Position numbers and translations under genes: made by a program. From NCBI RefSeq assembly GCF_000218685.1, contig NW_006763290.1, positions 3,250,908-3,314,907 of the forward strand: a stretch of DNA of 64,000 nt, read 5' to 3'. The notes beneath the pieces were generated by a model. It did no database searches and was not told the DNA's origin. It worked only from the letters and a program-made list of their open reading frames with translations. The stretch's first letter is position 1. Every line of letters starts with the position of its first letter. Source of the DNA: Serpula lacrymans var. lacrymans S7.9 (Eukaryota; Basidiomycota; Agaricomycetes; Boletales; Serpulaceae). Of the stretch, positions 20,523 through 31,799 are shown in pieces.

Positions 20523-20997
20523 GTACGCGGTTCTGAAAGAAGTCTAATGATAACAAGTACTAGCATCAGCGAATTGAAGTGACCGTGACATGCTCTTTAT
20601 CTACACCGCTAAATTTGTCTCACGCTTTACCCATGGCAAGTCCTAAGTCATTTATCAGCAGTGGTCAGACCCTTGGTCCGGGGTTCACCGAATAATTAAA
20701 TCAAACCTCACTAACGTGTTGCAGCACAGTCATTTATGGGGGCATTAGATCCAAGGTCTGCGAGAGGTATTCGGGTGGTATCGGGGATGTATGGTTGTTA
20801 TCTATATAGTATTTACAGTCTTGATTGTACCGTGGCCGAGTTTGTAGCATCTCTCAAATGTTCAATATAGATGTTTTTCCGACCTCAAACAAACCATGCG
20901 TAGACATTGATCAGAACATCACCATAAGTATACTTGTAATTCCACGTCAACAACCTCAATTTTAAGCACATATCATCTCAGTATCAAGGACACAATA
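20523..20997. other. Intergenic upstream of the dehydrogenase gene
   Basis: Presumed promoter and 5' region. No gene or clear motif recognised. Confidence 0.45.
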
Positions 20998-21330
20998 TGT
21001 TACGATACACAATTTTCGGACCTTTAATTTTCATTCTCCTCTTTAACTTTATACTGTAGTTTTCACACACTGTGCCCTGCGGCACTTTCCATTTTGTTCA
21101 AACTTCACCTTCTCACGCTGCGCTGCCTTTATTCTTATTTTAGCTACAAGTCTCTCATGCAGTGGAGCTGGTCACATGGGCTGCGCCCTCTGACATCATC
21201 AGCCACTGATTTTATCAACTGTACAGTACCCACAACTAACTCGGTCCTACCTAAGGGGTAACCACTCCCACTCATTACTCTTTTGCTTGTCTGAGTTGTG
21301 CGCCAGAGTAACTAACTCTTGGTTGTTACA
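20998..21330 (+). repeat. Solo LTR, group I (internally deleted)
   Basis: Starts TGTTACGATACACA, ends GGTTGTTACA, and is flanked by a perfect 5-bp target duplication CAATA (20993-20997 and 21331-21335). It matches the 420-bp LTR at 49703-50122, but about 87 bp carrying the TATA box and stem-loop are missing between CTGTACAGTA and CCCACAACTA. Confidence 0.9.
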
Positions 21331-21415
21331 CAATATATTGCAAATCCGTCAGAACATTCACAGTGATGGAGTCATTTTTAACGGCTACATGATAAGAATA
21401 TGAGAGGATGAAGGA

Positions 21416-22640
21416 CTAAATACCCGCAACAACCACACGGCCATCGAAAACTAAAGTGACTATGTCTTGGAATCTATCCCAAATTGCACCCCTGGTTGAT
21501 ATGTAGTCTATATCATTAGCAACTGGCCTGGTGCTTCTCTCTGCATGAGCTAACACGCCCTTCTGTGCTATCCAGCCCTCCAAAAAAGATTGTTCGGGAG
21601 AAATCTTTGGGCTCCAGCGAGTCCATTGGCCACAAGAAAACTTGGGATAGGCGGCAATATAGGCCATCCAGAAAACCTCTCGCCCCCAAGTCCACTCCAG
21701 GGACTGTCTGTCAATAACTTCCATCAGTAGCCAACATTGTATCTTGTTCATGAGCCGTATCCAGCACTGCATGTCATAAGGATTGAAGCTGGACTGCAGA
21801 GGTAAGAACAACAGGGGGATGCTTAGCTCACAAGTTTCCTGTCAATCCTTCAGCGACAACATTAACAGGAAGTATGTGCTGATATATACCTCTTGATTTT
21901 GGGAGAAGACTGACATTAAACTTTTCTCCCCGTACTTGAAATCTACAGGCCCCTCCTTTATCACAGGCGTGACACTAGTACAGTCTGGCGGTAGTGTAAT
22001 TGTTACCTTCAATGGCTGGAATACATATTTTTGGTCAAAACCGCCATTCATGAGAGAAAAAAAACTCACGACTTCTCCAAAGGAAATTCTTGAAGTTGGA
22101 ACTGATCCTTCAAATATAATTGCCACATTCAATGGGCACAATCTATTTCTGGTCCCCCAGTCCCTGTGAGTGACTTGAGGATATAAAATAGTAGATGCGA
22201 CTGTTGCCATTGAGTTGGTGAGTTGGAGGGAAAATGGATGAGTGTGGGAAGTTGAACACCAACACTACAGTGGCTGTGTTGCTTACACTGGCATCTGTTG
22301 AATAACCAAGTCCTGAGGCCTGTAGCTGAAGCTTTATCCCATCCGTGCTGATCTTTTCTTCTACCACTAGGAAATCAGTCCAATATGCCAAAATTTGTGT
22401 CAAATAATCACTTGGATCCTCGAGGTCAGTTACTTTGTCAAATACTTTCTTTTACTCTAAATTTGGAGCTGTAGTTTACAGATTCCTGGATAGAGATAAA
22501 CATATCACGTATCTTGCTTGCCCAAAGCAGAATCAAGTTTTCCTACCCATGAGGCAATGCCATTTGGCTGGTCACAACTCCACCAAAAAACATGGTTGCC
22601 CCATTTCCAGACTTCTCAGAGAGTCTGGATTTTAGCCTTG
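21416..22640 (-). CDS. Hypothetical multi-exon gene
   Basis: Minus-strand exons of unknown family. The last one (about 21800-21416) has many Trp residues (MQCWIRLMNKIQCWLL; LEWTWGREVFWMAY; CGQWTRWSPK) and ends RVVVAGI. Upstream exons at about 22190-21850 (FEGSVPTSRISFGEVV; VTITLPPDCTSVTPV) and 22403-22200 (YLTQILAYWTDFLVVEE) are joined by short introns. The N-terminal exon near 22640 is uncertain; it is divergent from, and may overlap, the plus-strand gene starting at 22693. No catalytic motif noticed. Confidence 0.45.
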
Positions 22641-22692
22641 TTTATCCGATACATCAACTCTTCCACCATCTCGGCCATTACCAGCACCGGAC

Positions 22693-25600
22693 TTGCCTCA
22701 GCAAACATTCTTTGATCATATGGCGTCTTCACCTTCTCCCCATTACAATTCTCACTTGCCATACAACAGACCTCACTCTCCCACTGACCCCCAAGACCAG
22801 CCATTTGATCTTCTATTTCCATTTTGTGATTTATGGGGATCAAATGCTGGCTCCCAAACTTTCAAGCTACAGCCTGGAGTTGACATCTACCAGGACCTAT
22901 GTGAATCCTTAAGCAAGGGCGATAGTCCTTTTTAATGCTGTTTGCGTCCTGCTACTGAAGAACTGGGGATTGAAGGTGATGTCGACAATTTTGGCATTGA
23001 ATGTCCAGGTAGGGCAAACTTGATCTGATTCATGTTTGAACTCATTGCTTTATAGATATACCTGAGAACTCGTTTGAAACATCACAAAGTGATGTTCATT
23101 CCAGCTCACCTACTTATCCATGGCCATCTCTAGCGGTACATTTGTTATTTTACCTTTTTTCTCTCATTAAAACCATGCCAATTTTACCCAGATGTTTGCA
23201 ACTGATTTACTTTTTAGTTCACCCCGACTTCAATTTTCTCAAGCTCAGCAAAAGGCCATCTTATCCTGGGCAAATGAATTGTTGGCGCACAATGTTCCAA
23301 CACTCTACGCATTGAAAAAATGCCAGGACAAAATTTGCAACCTGGTATGCAACCCCACCAAAAAGAAGACTACCAATTCTGGCAATATTTTCTATCCAAA
23401 TTTGGTGGGTAAAGCAATTGCAAAGGTAGGTATTCTTTTCATTATGTGTCAGCACATTTAATTCCACCCCATACTTTGCAGGACTATTCTAACCCGATAA
23501 CCAGGCACATAATGCAAGACTATCCTGAAGAAGGCGACGGTACCATGTCTCAGGTCCATCATGGGAATAAGATGCTACTTGACCTCCCTCCCTCCCTCGC
23601 TGTACCTTCTATCCTCGTCAATGGCAAGATATACATCATCAACGAACTCCTGCAACAAATCAATAGCACCTACTTTATCCCCAAGAAACTTTTTCAGTCT
23701 CGAGCTGAGGAGGGTAATGTTGAGATTCTAGCCATTGGCCACTCTGTGATGCCATCTGAGGTATGCCTGCTTTGATGTTAATTACTAATAAAAAATTACT
23801 GACAGATATTTACCAAATGTAGGCTGGTTTTATTGTTGATCCAGGGAGGGTTATAGGACCTACATCTACATTTACGCGGACATTCATCAAAATACAGACT
23901 GACCCGTTGGAATTTTCAGGCCTTACAGGTAAGCTTTGTGTGAGGCAACGATAAACTATAACAAAAACGAAACCTGTCTCCTTCTGCACTTGCAGGGAGT
24001 AAGGGGTTCAATGAGCTTGAGGTCGACAGACGCTAGTAAATATAGCGAGTAGAGGACTTTGAGAGGTAAGCTTCAAAGGTTCTTGTTGAGGAGTAAAGCG
24101 GGTAAACTCAGTAATAGAAAACTAAGGAGCCATACATGAATAGGTAAGGCTTTATATAGTGAACTGTTCGTTCCTCAGACCCAAAGGAGAATATACAAAA
24201 AGTGGTCTGAGGAATCAATCGACCAATAAGAAAAAGGGAGAGTAACTATTGTATGACTTTTGACTTGATTAATCAGCAGGTGAGAGACTTGTACTAATAA
24301 TAGAGGATTGTCACGCGTGTTCAGGAACTGTATCCTCATAATGAGGTACGATCCTGAATAAGGTGTTATTAGTATAACCAGACTTTACTGAGGCTTGGAG
24401 CTGGTTGGCGAGATGCCTACTACCAGTCCTTACTCTGTGTGCTGGCTGGCTGGGAGCGATACCCAGTCTCTGATCTGTGATATAAAATGGTAGCGATGGT
24501 TAAGAAAGCCTGTGAGGGCTATGAGAAGTAAAACGGCAAAGGATACCTCTAGCCCTAGAGCCAGAGGTGTAATGGGAAAAGCATTCGAGAACCAAGACAT
24601 AGCGAAGATAAGAAAATAATGAAATGGTCCTTACACTTTGCCCTACTAACAATTTTTTCGATCTTCTAACTAGATTGCGGCTTAGATTCATCTGCACACT
24701 TTGCCACTCAAATGCCTAACCCTCTGTTGGTGCTCACAGTCCCACTGATAGTCTTCATGGATGACGTGTTGGGAAATGTTTCAAAGCAATGGAATAAGCA
24801 TCACGTAGTGTACCTCTCTAATGCCTCCATGCCTCAGGAGATGTTAGAAAAAGAGTTTTGTGTCCGGTTTGTTTCATCCTCACCACACGCTGCACCAATG
24901 GAGTTGATGAAATGGGTCACCAAATCTATCTGGTCAGTAATGATCTAACTACACTATAATCTTTATATCAAACACATCAAACACAGTGAAGCAGCAGATT
25001 TTGGTGTTATTACTTGGGACTGCCGGTATGACCAAGAAACTATGTTACTACTTTATATCTTTTTTGTTGCAGGAGACAACCCCATGCACGCCGAGGAATG
25101 TAGCCATTCAGGTCTCAAAAGATTGTTCAACAACTGCTTGCACTGGGCAAGCAGTTGCAGAAGCGTGAAGCTGGAAAGCCTGCTTTACCTGAATCTGAAG
25201 TGCGCCAGCAATTGGAACAGAAACCTGAAACATTACTGCACGATTCTACGCTTGACAACCATATTAGCCCATTGTCAGGCATGCCAGCTGTGGATATACA
25301 TCAAGACACTCCCACGGAGATTTTGCACACTGTATTATTGGGGGTAGTAAAGTATTCTTGGGGACAAACAGTCTGGCTGCTTGATAAATCACACTTGCTA
25401 ACTACTTTACAGACAGGGCTTGAATCCATCAGCAAGGACGGCCTTAATTCAGTACAACTTGGGGCAGAATACATATGTCGTTTCAAGAGCAGTCTCATTG
25501 GCAAACATTTCAAAAGTTTGGCCCAGGTAATGCTGTATATTATATATGACCTAGTTTCTCAAGATGTCCTGGATGCTTGGAGTGTCATTGGCAACTTGGT

Positions 25601-26900
25601 AATATTTTTGTAGCACACAAAAATAGATCACACTGAGAAGTATTTGGTGAATCCCATTACAATTTATTTGCAGGCTTAAACATAAACACTTACACAAAAA
25701 ACCATAGGCTCAACTCTCGTGAACCATCGAAGACTTCTCAAATATCACAGCAAAATGCGCGCCAAGTATTCTGATCACACAACCAAAGTTTCATTTTCTC
25801 CTTCACTTACCAGCCTTCATACGCAGATTTGGTCCTGCTTTACTCTTCCCAACTGAATGATATAAATCATTCAACCATGTATTCCGCCTTTCTTCAGTTT
25901 ACAGCAACTGCAAAGCTCCTAGCCGGGATAGCTGCCAATCCTTTGCATCACAAGATGCCATCAAACACATTGCTACAGGGGGGTACTGGTGTGACTCTGC
26001 AACTGGAAACTGGCTCAGTGCAGGTCATGTGATACAAAACTACATTGCTAACCACCCAGAGCAACAACGGCTATTGGGTCTTCATTCAAATACCAAGAAA
26101 GTAGCTGGTTCAGCCAGGTTTATTGCAACAGCACCAGGGAAACTGCCCGAGAGTATCCTCTGGCAATCAACACGCTCATCAAATATTTACATCAAGTGTC
26201 AATGTAGCACCACAGTCAATCAACCTAGGTTGTTGAAGGCATCAACATTCATCACACAGAATGGCGACGAAGCAAAACTTGGGAGCCATGTAGTCATCTC
26301 CTCACCGTCTAATGGAGCCAACCCCTGTGTTGGCAAAGTAGAAGAGATTCTTGTAACTGAGAAGAAGCCCAGAGTGGCCGCTTATATAGCCGTTACTTAT
26401 CTAGAGTTCCAGCCCTTTTTATACAGCAAACTTCAAATACCTATCCTGCGGATTACAGAAGCACAGAACATTCTAACTGCTGAAGTAAGCTTATTGTGAT
26501 CCTCGCTACTATTACACTGACCACCAGGAAGAACTTCGTGTGTACAGTTAATGTTCTCCATGACTGTATTACTGCAAACTGTAGCAACACTGCCATGGTG
26601 CCTGTGTATCAAGAATACAGCGAGACCACAAAAATTACCCAAGTGGTTGTGCACAAGCAATTTAATCAATATTTTTTAAATGTTTACTCACTACATAATT
26701 GTAAACACATTTATCTGGTAGTTCCCTCTCAACTTTGCACCAAAACTCCTCGGGTAAACAATGTTGAAGAGGTCTGACTTAATGCAGCAAAGCTTATACA
26801 TGAAAAGAAGGCTGCTCAAGGTGTTGAAGAGCAAGACACAATTGGCTCTCTCGACAGTCAAGGAGTCGTAATACCAACACCGGCCTTTGATTGTACACCA
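22693..26900 (+). pseudogene. Relic of a large conserved multi-exon gene, function unknown
   Basis: Exons in order: an N-terminal Pro-rich head followed by LLFPFCDLWG and LQPGVDIYQDLCESL (22723-22935); DLLFSSPRLQFSQAQQKA (23207-23425); DYSNPITRHIMQDYPEEG to ILAIGHSVMPSE (23482-23760); FIVDPGRVIGP to FSGLTG; PLIVFMDDVLGNVSKQWNKHH; GVITWDC; DNPMHAEECSHSGLK; KQLQKREAGKPALPE to HTKIDHTEKYL; PKFHFLLHLPAFIRRFGPALLF; and a C-terminal part to about 26900. I recognise this as a very abundant family in mushroom-forming fungi with no known role. It is broken: TAA after GDSPF near 22933, TGA at 25858-25860 (probably CGA), and a solo LTR in one intron. A Cys-rich segment normally following SHSGLK seems to be deleted near 25119. 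Dead copy, likely amplified with mobile DNA. Confidence 0.6.
23939..24635 (-). repeat. Solo LTR, group IV, inside an intron
   Basis: 697 bp. On the plus strand it starts TGTGAGGCAACG and ends GGTCCTTACA, flanked by the 5-bp duplication CTTTG (23934-23938, 24636-24640). On the minus strand it has a TATATAAAG box, so it is read as minus-oriented. It sits a few bases after a splice donor (GTAAGC, 23929-23934); the original short intron resumes with a branch-like CTAAC and acceptor CTAG at about 24674. A second copy is at 37402-38064. Confidence 0.9.
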
Positions 26901-27760
26901 AGTAGATGAGGAACTAAAAAAGGAAATAGTAATAGCAATAGGCTGCCAAAGAATAGTCGTGCAGTGCCCGTCTCTCCACAACTCAATTTGCCATTCCAGC
27001 CCATGCCCTCAAACATTCCATTCAGCTCTTGTTTCCATTGACACCACAATCTGTCCCACCTTCTCACCAGAATAACCATAGTCACAATCTGTATCCTCTC
27101 CTAACTTCTTTGCAACATCCTGGCCCATCTCACTACCAGCATGATCATAGTTACAATCCTTTGCCCATCCAGAACTCTACACCGGGTTCTGGTCCATCTC
27201 AGTTCTTGCACTATCGTCATCATCTTGTTTAATTGAGAATTTCTGGGAAGTGTCTAGCCACTTGCTGAGAGCTAACAGGGACAGAACTAGATTCCAGTAT
27301 GAGTAACTAAAGAATAGGAATACTGGACTCTGCAATACTAGTCCGAAGTTTTGTAAACAACGGTAAACAAATCAGCCACAAAGGCGAAATTATAGAATGT
27401 TTAGTGAATACTGAACAATAGAGCAAAAAGAATAAAGAGGAAAGTGATTTAGAAAGACAGGAAAATAGATAGCACAACTAGGTGCAGAATCACCAAAACT
27501 AACACATCTTCCTTCTGTACCAAATTCACCTCTACAACCGAGTCATCTACACTACCAGCATCATCTTAATGCATATCCAGGACTGCATTCAACACTACAA
27601 CATAGACTTTCTCATTTTCCGCATCATCAGCTGCCTGCACCAAATCCCTTGCCTGTGCCGAATCCCTATCTACACAGTAACCAGTCCCAAACAACTTCAC
27701 TCCATTCATATTCACCATTCCAGCCTATGCCCCATTCTTATTATCACAACTCCAGCTAAC
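26901..27760 (+). pseudogene. Pro/His/Tyr-rich coding stretch split by a solo LTR
   Basis: Frames rich in Pro, His, Ser, Gln and Tyr (LTSLQHPGPSHYQHDHSYN; QPSHLHYQHHLNAYPG) run from about 27029 into the LTR at 27226 and continue in the same style after it. If the LTR and one target copy are removed the frame reads through (HYRHHL then PSVPNSP). Probably a low-complexity N-terminal exon of the unknown gene that follows. Confidence 0.45.
27226..27504 (-). repeat. Solo LTR, group III
   Basis: 279 bp, TGTTTAATTG to AAAACTAACA on the plus strand, with 5-bp duplication CATCT (27221-27225 and 27505-27509). The same family as the LTR at 45181-45500: both contain AGTGTCTAGCCACTTGCTGA and CAGCCACAAAGGCGAAAT. 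Confidence 0.9.
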
Positions 27761-27829
27761 ACTTGCATGTTTCACCCTGTTAAGTATTATTTCTCTTATT
27801 GTTTGGGGGCCTCACAAGATGAATGCTTT

Positions 27830-29424
27830 GCTTGTCTCTGTGTTTGCGGAGACATGGAGCTTGAAGTGTATCGCTTATGTCTGAGTTTTTCCCAACCCTT
27901 TTTGAAGCTTTTTCGCTTGCCATTGTCCTCTGAGCTTGCTGTGTCACTGATCTTTTCTGGTATGGCAGGTCAATTGTCTTTTCTTGTACAATTCAAGCAT
28001 CAACAGGTTACAGATGGGCTTGCAAGAAGAGGGGGGAGTTCTCCTCCAGACTCCCCATCAAACTTGGGTGACAACCTTTCACTGAGCCCTCCAAGGACTC
28101 CTGGGGCATTCCCAACTTGTTTGACTCGTCCCCAATCCGACTCAGCGGATGAGTTCAATCCAACCAGCATCAAGCGTCTCAAAGGGCTGGGAGTGGAGCT
28201 AAGCAAAAGTTACAAGCTCCCTCCACGCAGCTTAGATAATTTTGCAGAGGCAAGTAACCTTAGTAATTCTACGTTAATATTGATGGTGATAATTGTCTTT
28301 ACAAGTTGGGAAGTACAGTAAAAATGTTACTCAACATAAAAGGCCATCTTCTGGCAATGGACACTATTGGTCGGGGGTCCTAACGAGACAAAGCTATGGA
28401 AATGTTGGACTCGGCTGATTTTAGGGTATATTTTTTCTTCTTTTAATTCAGGAAGATTTAATTGTTAACTACTTAGAAACTGTTGAATGACCGTCTACGA
28501 GCATGCTTGTTCTCTCCAAACCTCACAGCTTATGTGACAGATCTGGGAGACCACATTTTTGTGAGTGGATTTTGTAGAACTTTTTTTGGTTTCTAACGTC
28601 TTGGATAGGAATTTTTGGAGAAAAACCCGAATGTCTTCAAGTTCAAACAGGAATTCCTTCACGATCCCAAAATGTGAAGTAAACTGGCGTCATTAATTAA
28701 AGATTTACTGACATTGGCAAGAGGAAACATAAAACCAAAGGTCAGTATTTAATAAATGCGTAGTTAAACAAGGACTAATTCTATTTGATTCTAGCTAAGG
28801 ACCAGCATCCAGAAGAAACAGGAAATTGCCACTTTGACAAAAGCACTCATTCTGCCGGGAATGATGGAGATAACTATGGCGCACCGGGTGAGGATTGCCT
28901 TCTTAGTAAGTCGCTCTCACATAGGTCACTACAGCACGCTCACTGATGTATAGTGTACCTCCCTGGTTGAGTTTCACAGGATTATTGCATCACAAGGCTC
29001 CAACCAAGACACTCCCCATGACCATGAAGAAGCCAGTAGTGACAATGGTGATGGCAACCAATTTGAAGGCAGAGCTACAACTCCAATGAGCAAGCGGGAC
29101 ATAGAAGAGACGGACAGCAAGACAAGGTTGCCCTGCTTATGGAAGGATTAACAATTCTGGGTATACGTCAACCAGTTGCTTGGGGGGGTTCAGGAACATG
29201 GAAAGAAGGGGACTAGTTCTACTGAGGAATGGGAAGATAATGTAAAAGAGTGAGTTGTTTAGCTGTTGTGTTTGTGTGACAGTGATTTCACCCTTGTTAC
29301 AACTTCTTCACTGAAACTCTCCAAGTCAACATGGCAACCTATGCTGAGCCAGGGAGACTGGTCCCTCCGGTTGACACAGTGAGCATTGAATGGCAGAGGA
29401 TGATTCATGCTCAGTTAATCTGGT
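27830..29424 (+). CDS. Hypothetical multi-exon gene, conserved-looking
   Basis: Exons give LARRGGSSPPDSPSNLGDNL, SADEFNPTSIKRLKGLG and PPRSLDNFAE (to about 28249), then LLNDRLRACLFSPNLTAYV, FLEKNPNVFKFKQEFLHD, LASLIKDLLTLARGNIKPK, ATLTKALILPGMMEITMAHR, an acidic segment (DHEEASSDNGDGNQFEG) and a C-terminal exon ending WQRMIHAQLIW at about 29424. Introns are short GT...AG. The helical, charged make-up gives no functional clue. I believe it belongs to an abundant unknown basidiomycete family. At least one stop (near 28676, after HDPKM) suggests this copy is decaying. Confidence 0.5.
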
Positions 29425-29642
29425 GATCACGGTCTCCCCATTTGTTTGACTATTCTACTGTTCTTTTATCTCCCTTGTGTCTGCCATATTGTTATTTACA
29501 GTCATTTGTTTTGTTCTTTTGTTCAGTCATTCATGGCACTAACAGTAGTATCATATTGTCTCACTTGAGAATCTAATGTTATCATCATGTTCTTGCTATA
29601 TGGTGTGAAACAGTCATTTTTATTTGACAATGTGGGATGAAC

Positions 29643-29861
29643 ACTTGTACAAAATATTGTCTGACAGCGGGTGCAGCAAGCAACACTGCAGATGCCTTTT
29701 CAATACCATCTTATGGTAAAGCAGGTGATGCTGCAAACACTTCACAAAGGGTTGAAACATTCTATGGGGGAAACCGTTGCTAAACGACTTCCCCAACTTA
29801 TCACCACTTGTATTCTCTGCACATTAAACAGAGGCCCCAGAGATGTGGCTCTGACATTGGC
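29643..29861 (+). pseudogene. Exon cut by LTR insertion
   Basis: A frame reading MQQATLQMPFQYHLMVKQ to DVALTLA stops being gene-like exactly at the group II LTR that begins at 29862. Unknown family; probably part of the same relic gene that continues beyond the LTRs. Confidence 0.35.
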
Positions 29862-30144
29862 TGTTACAATTAACGTACCAGTACCTACTTACACTTCACC
29901 TTTTCGTACTTTTACTTTTCTTTTCCAAAGTCACATGACTGATCAATTGGCCATGTACTTTACTTTACATTTTCGGACTTTTCATAAGTCACATGACCAA
30001 TCATGTGACACATCACCTGATCAGTGTCTAGGCTCACCATGTGACTGGTCACATGCTAAACATTGGACTTTAAACTTTATTTACAACTGTACAGTACCTC
30101 ATGTATTTTAGTATATATACAGGAGCAATACATGGGGAGGGACT
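29862..30144 (+). repeat. LTR fragment, group II, 3'-truncated
   Basis: Starts TGTTACAATTAACGTACCAG and runs in close similarity (in reverse) to the intact LTR at 30822-31222, including many CACATGACC/GGTCATGTG short palindromes and the TATATATACAGGAGC box. It stops matching after GGGAGGGACTT. Confidence 0.85.
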
Positions 30145-30517
30145 TCCCACTCGTCTGGCTCAGCTTGCAGTTGCAAGGAACTGTTTCGATGTTTAAGTTA
30201 TAGCTGAGTGCACAATGAGATCTGCTACAAAAATTCTTGTTGTGTCATGCAGAGTGGACACCTCCCACCTGCTCAGAGTTCATTCAGCCTAAGGTGAGCT
30301 GAACTAAGTTCAAAGCGCCAATGCTTGATACTCACCTAATCTAGCAGATTGAGACCAGGCCTTTGAACAGGCTGGAAACTGATAGAGTGAATCGCGGTGC
30401 ACAGGCCAACCTGCAAGAGCAGAGAAGTAAGTATACTAACAATAGATTTGCTTAAACTATGTGGGTGATGAGGGTACATGTGCATATATCTGAAACAAAA
30501 ATATCCAGGAGCGAGTT

Positions 30518-30826
30518 ATGCAGCAACATACTACAAACAATAAAATGGAACCTATATTACTAGTACAAGCCCAGCTTAATACAGAACGGCAGCAACCCTC
30601 CTTAACAGTAAACAAGTTCCACTGGTACTCAAAATTAGTAAGTGAACATCTCAAGTATCATAACATTAATGGCGCACTCACTGGTACTGACAGCAAATCC
30701 TCCCAGCAAGACACAAATTTTGGTAAGTACTCTAAATCAGTAAGTGATTATCTCAAATCTTGTAATATCGGCAATATGCTCACTGGCACTAACAGCAGAT
30801 CTGCTGACTCCCTGCAGCAAGTGTGA
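30518..30826 (+). pseudogene. ORF with 34-residue tandem repeat, interrupted by solo LTR
   Basis: Encodes two copies of a 34-residue unit (YSKLVSEHLKYHNINGALTG and YSKSVSDYLKSCNIGNMLTG; 102-bp period, starting 30626 and 30728). The frame enters the LTR at 30822 and stops. Past the LTR, at 31223, the original sequence resumes (GCAAGTAGGTCACAAC). Function unknown. Confidence 0.5.
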
Positions 30827-31222
30827 CAACACCAACAAGATACAGTCTTGGGGCACTGGAGCACAATGAAAACAACACTCAAAAGAAGAGAAAGAGGTGG
30901 GATTGGTTACCCATTTGGTAGGAACAAGTTAGTTGTTGGTAGACAACAGGAGGACTCGCTGAGTCCTTCCCCATGTATTGCTCCTGTATATATACTAAAA
31001 TACATGAGGTACTGTACATATGTAAATAAAGTTTAAAGTCCAATGTTTAGCATGTGACCAGTCACATGGTGAGCCTAGACACTGGTCAGGTGATGTGTCA
31101 CATGACCGGTCATGTGACCAGTCACATAATGAGTCTAGACACTGGTCATGTGACTTGGAAAAAGTAAAAGTAAAAGTACGAAAAGTGAAGCGTAAGTAAG
31201 TACTGGTACGTCAATCACAACA
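30822..31222 (-). repeat. Solo LTR, group II, complete
   Basis: 401 bp, TGTGACAACACC to ATCACAACA, with 5-bp duplication GCAAG (30817-30821, 31223-31227). The minus strand has TATATATAC followed by the stem-loop GGACTCAGCGAGTCC, which also occurs in group I LTRs. Confidence 0.92.
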
Positions 31223-31799
31223 GCAAGTAGGTCACAACATATGTTAAATTCCATCCCTAACTCCTCAACAATCCTAGTAACCCTACTGCGGCCAACACAA
31301 GCTTGCTCTAAACATCAAAAGGCACTATGGTGGTGAGCTGATTAAAAACTCAAGACACAACTAAATATAATCAGGCCCTACTAATCCACTGCGGCCCCCC
31401 ACTTCCTCCTTTTCATCCAGGTCATGTTATCCCACAGCAACCCCAAACTCGTACTTCTTCCCAATTATGACTTTAACTCAAAATGATATCATTCCAGGAA
31501 TTTGGCTCAGATGGTAAGTCTTCTGCATTACCAGAACCACTCCAATTGGGCTTGTTACTTGGACTTGTAATTCTATCAACTTACTTTAGATCTCCTCGGG
31601 CCACAATACAAAATGGATAACCCTACAAGTATAATTGATTTGCTGTGACTCAGGCCATTCTAGCAACGAGAAAAGATCTACTGGATATATCCCCGGCTTA
31701 GCCAGTTTTCAAGATTATTGCCACTTTGGGTGCATCAAGGACAGCACAGCTGGTAAACCATTTATACGGGCTGACTTTATGATGGGCAACCATACATTA

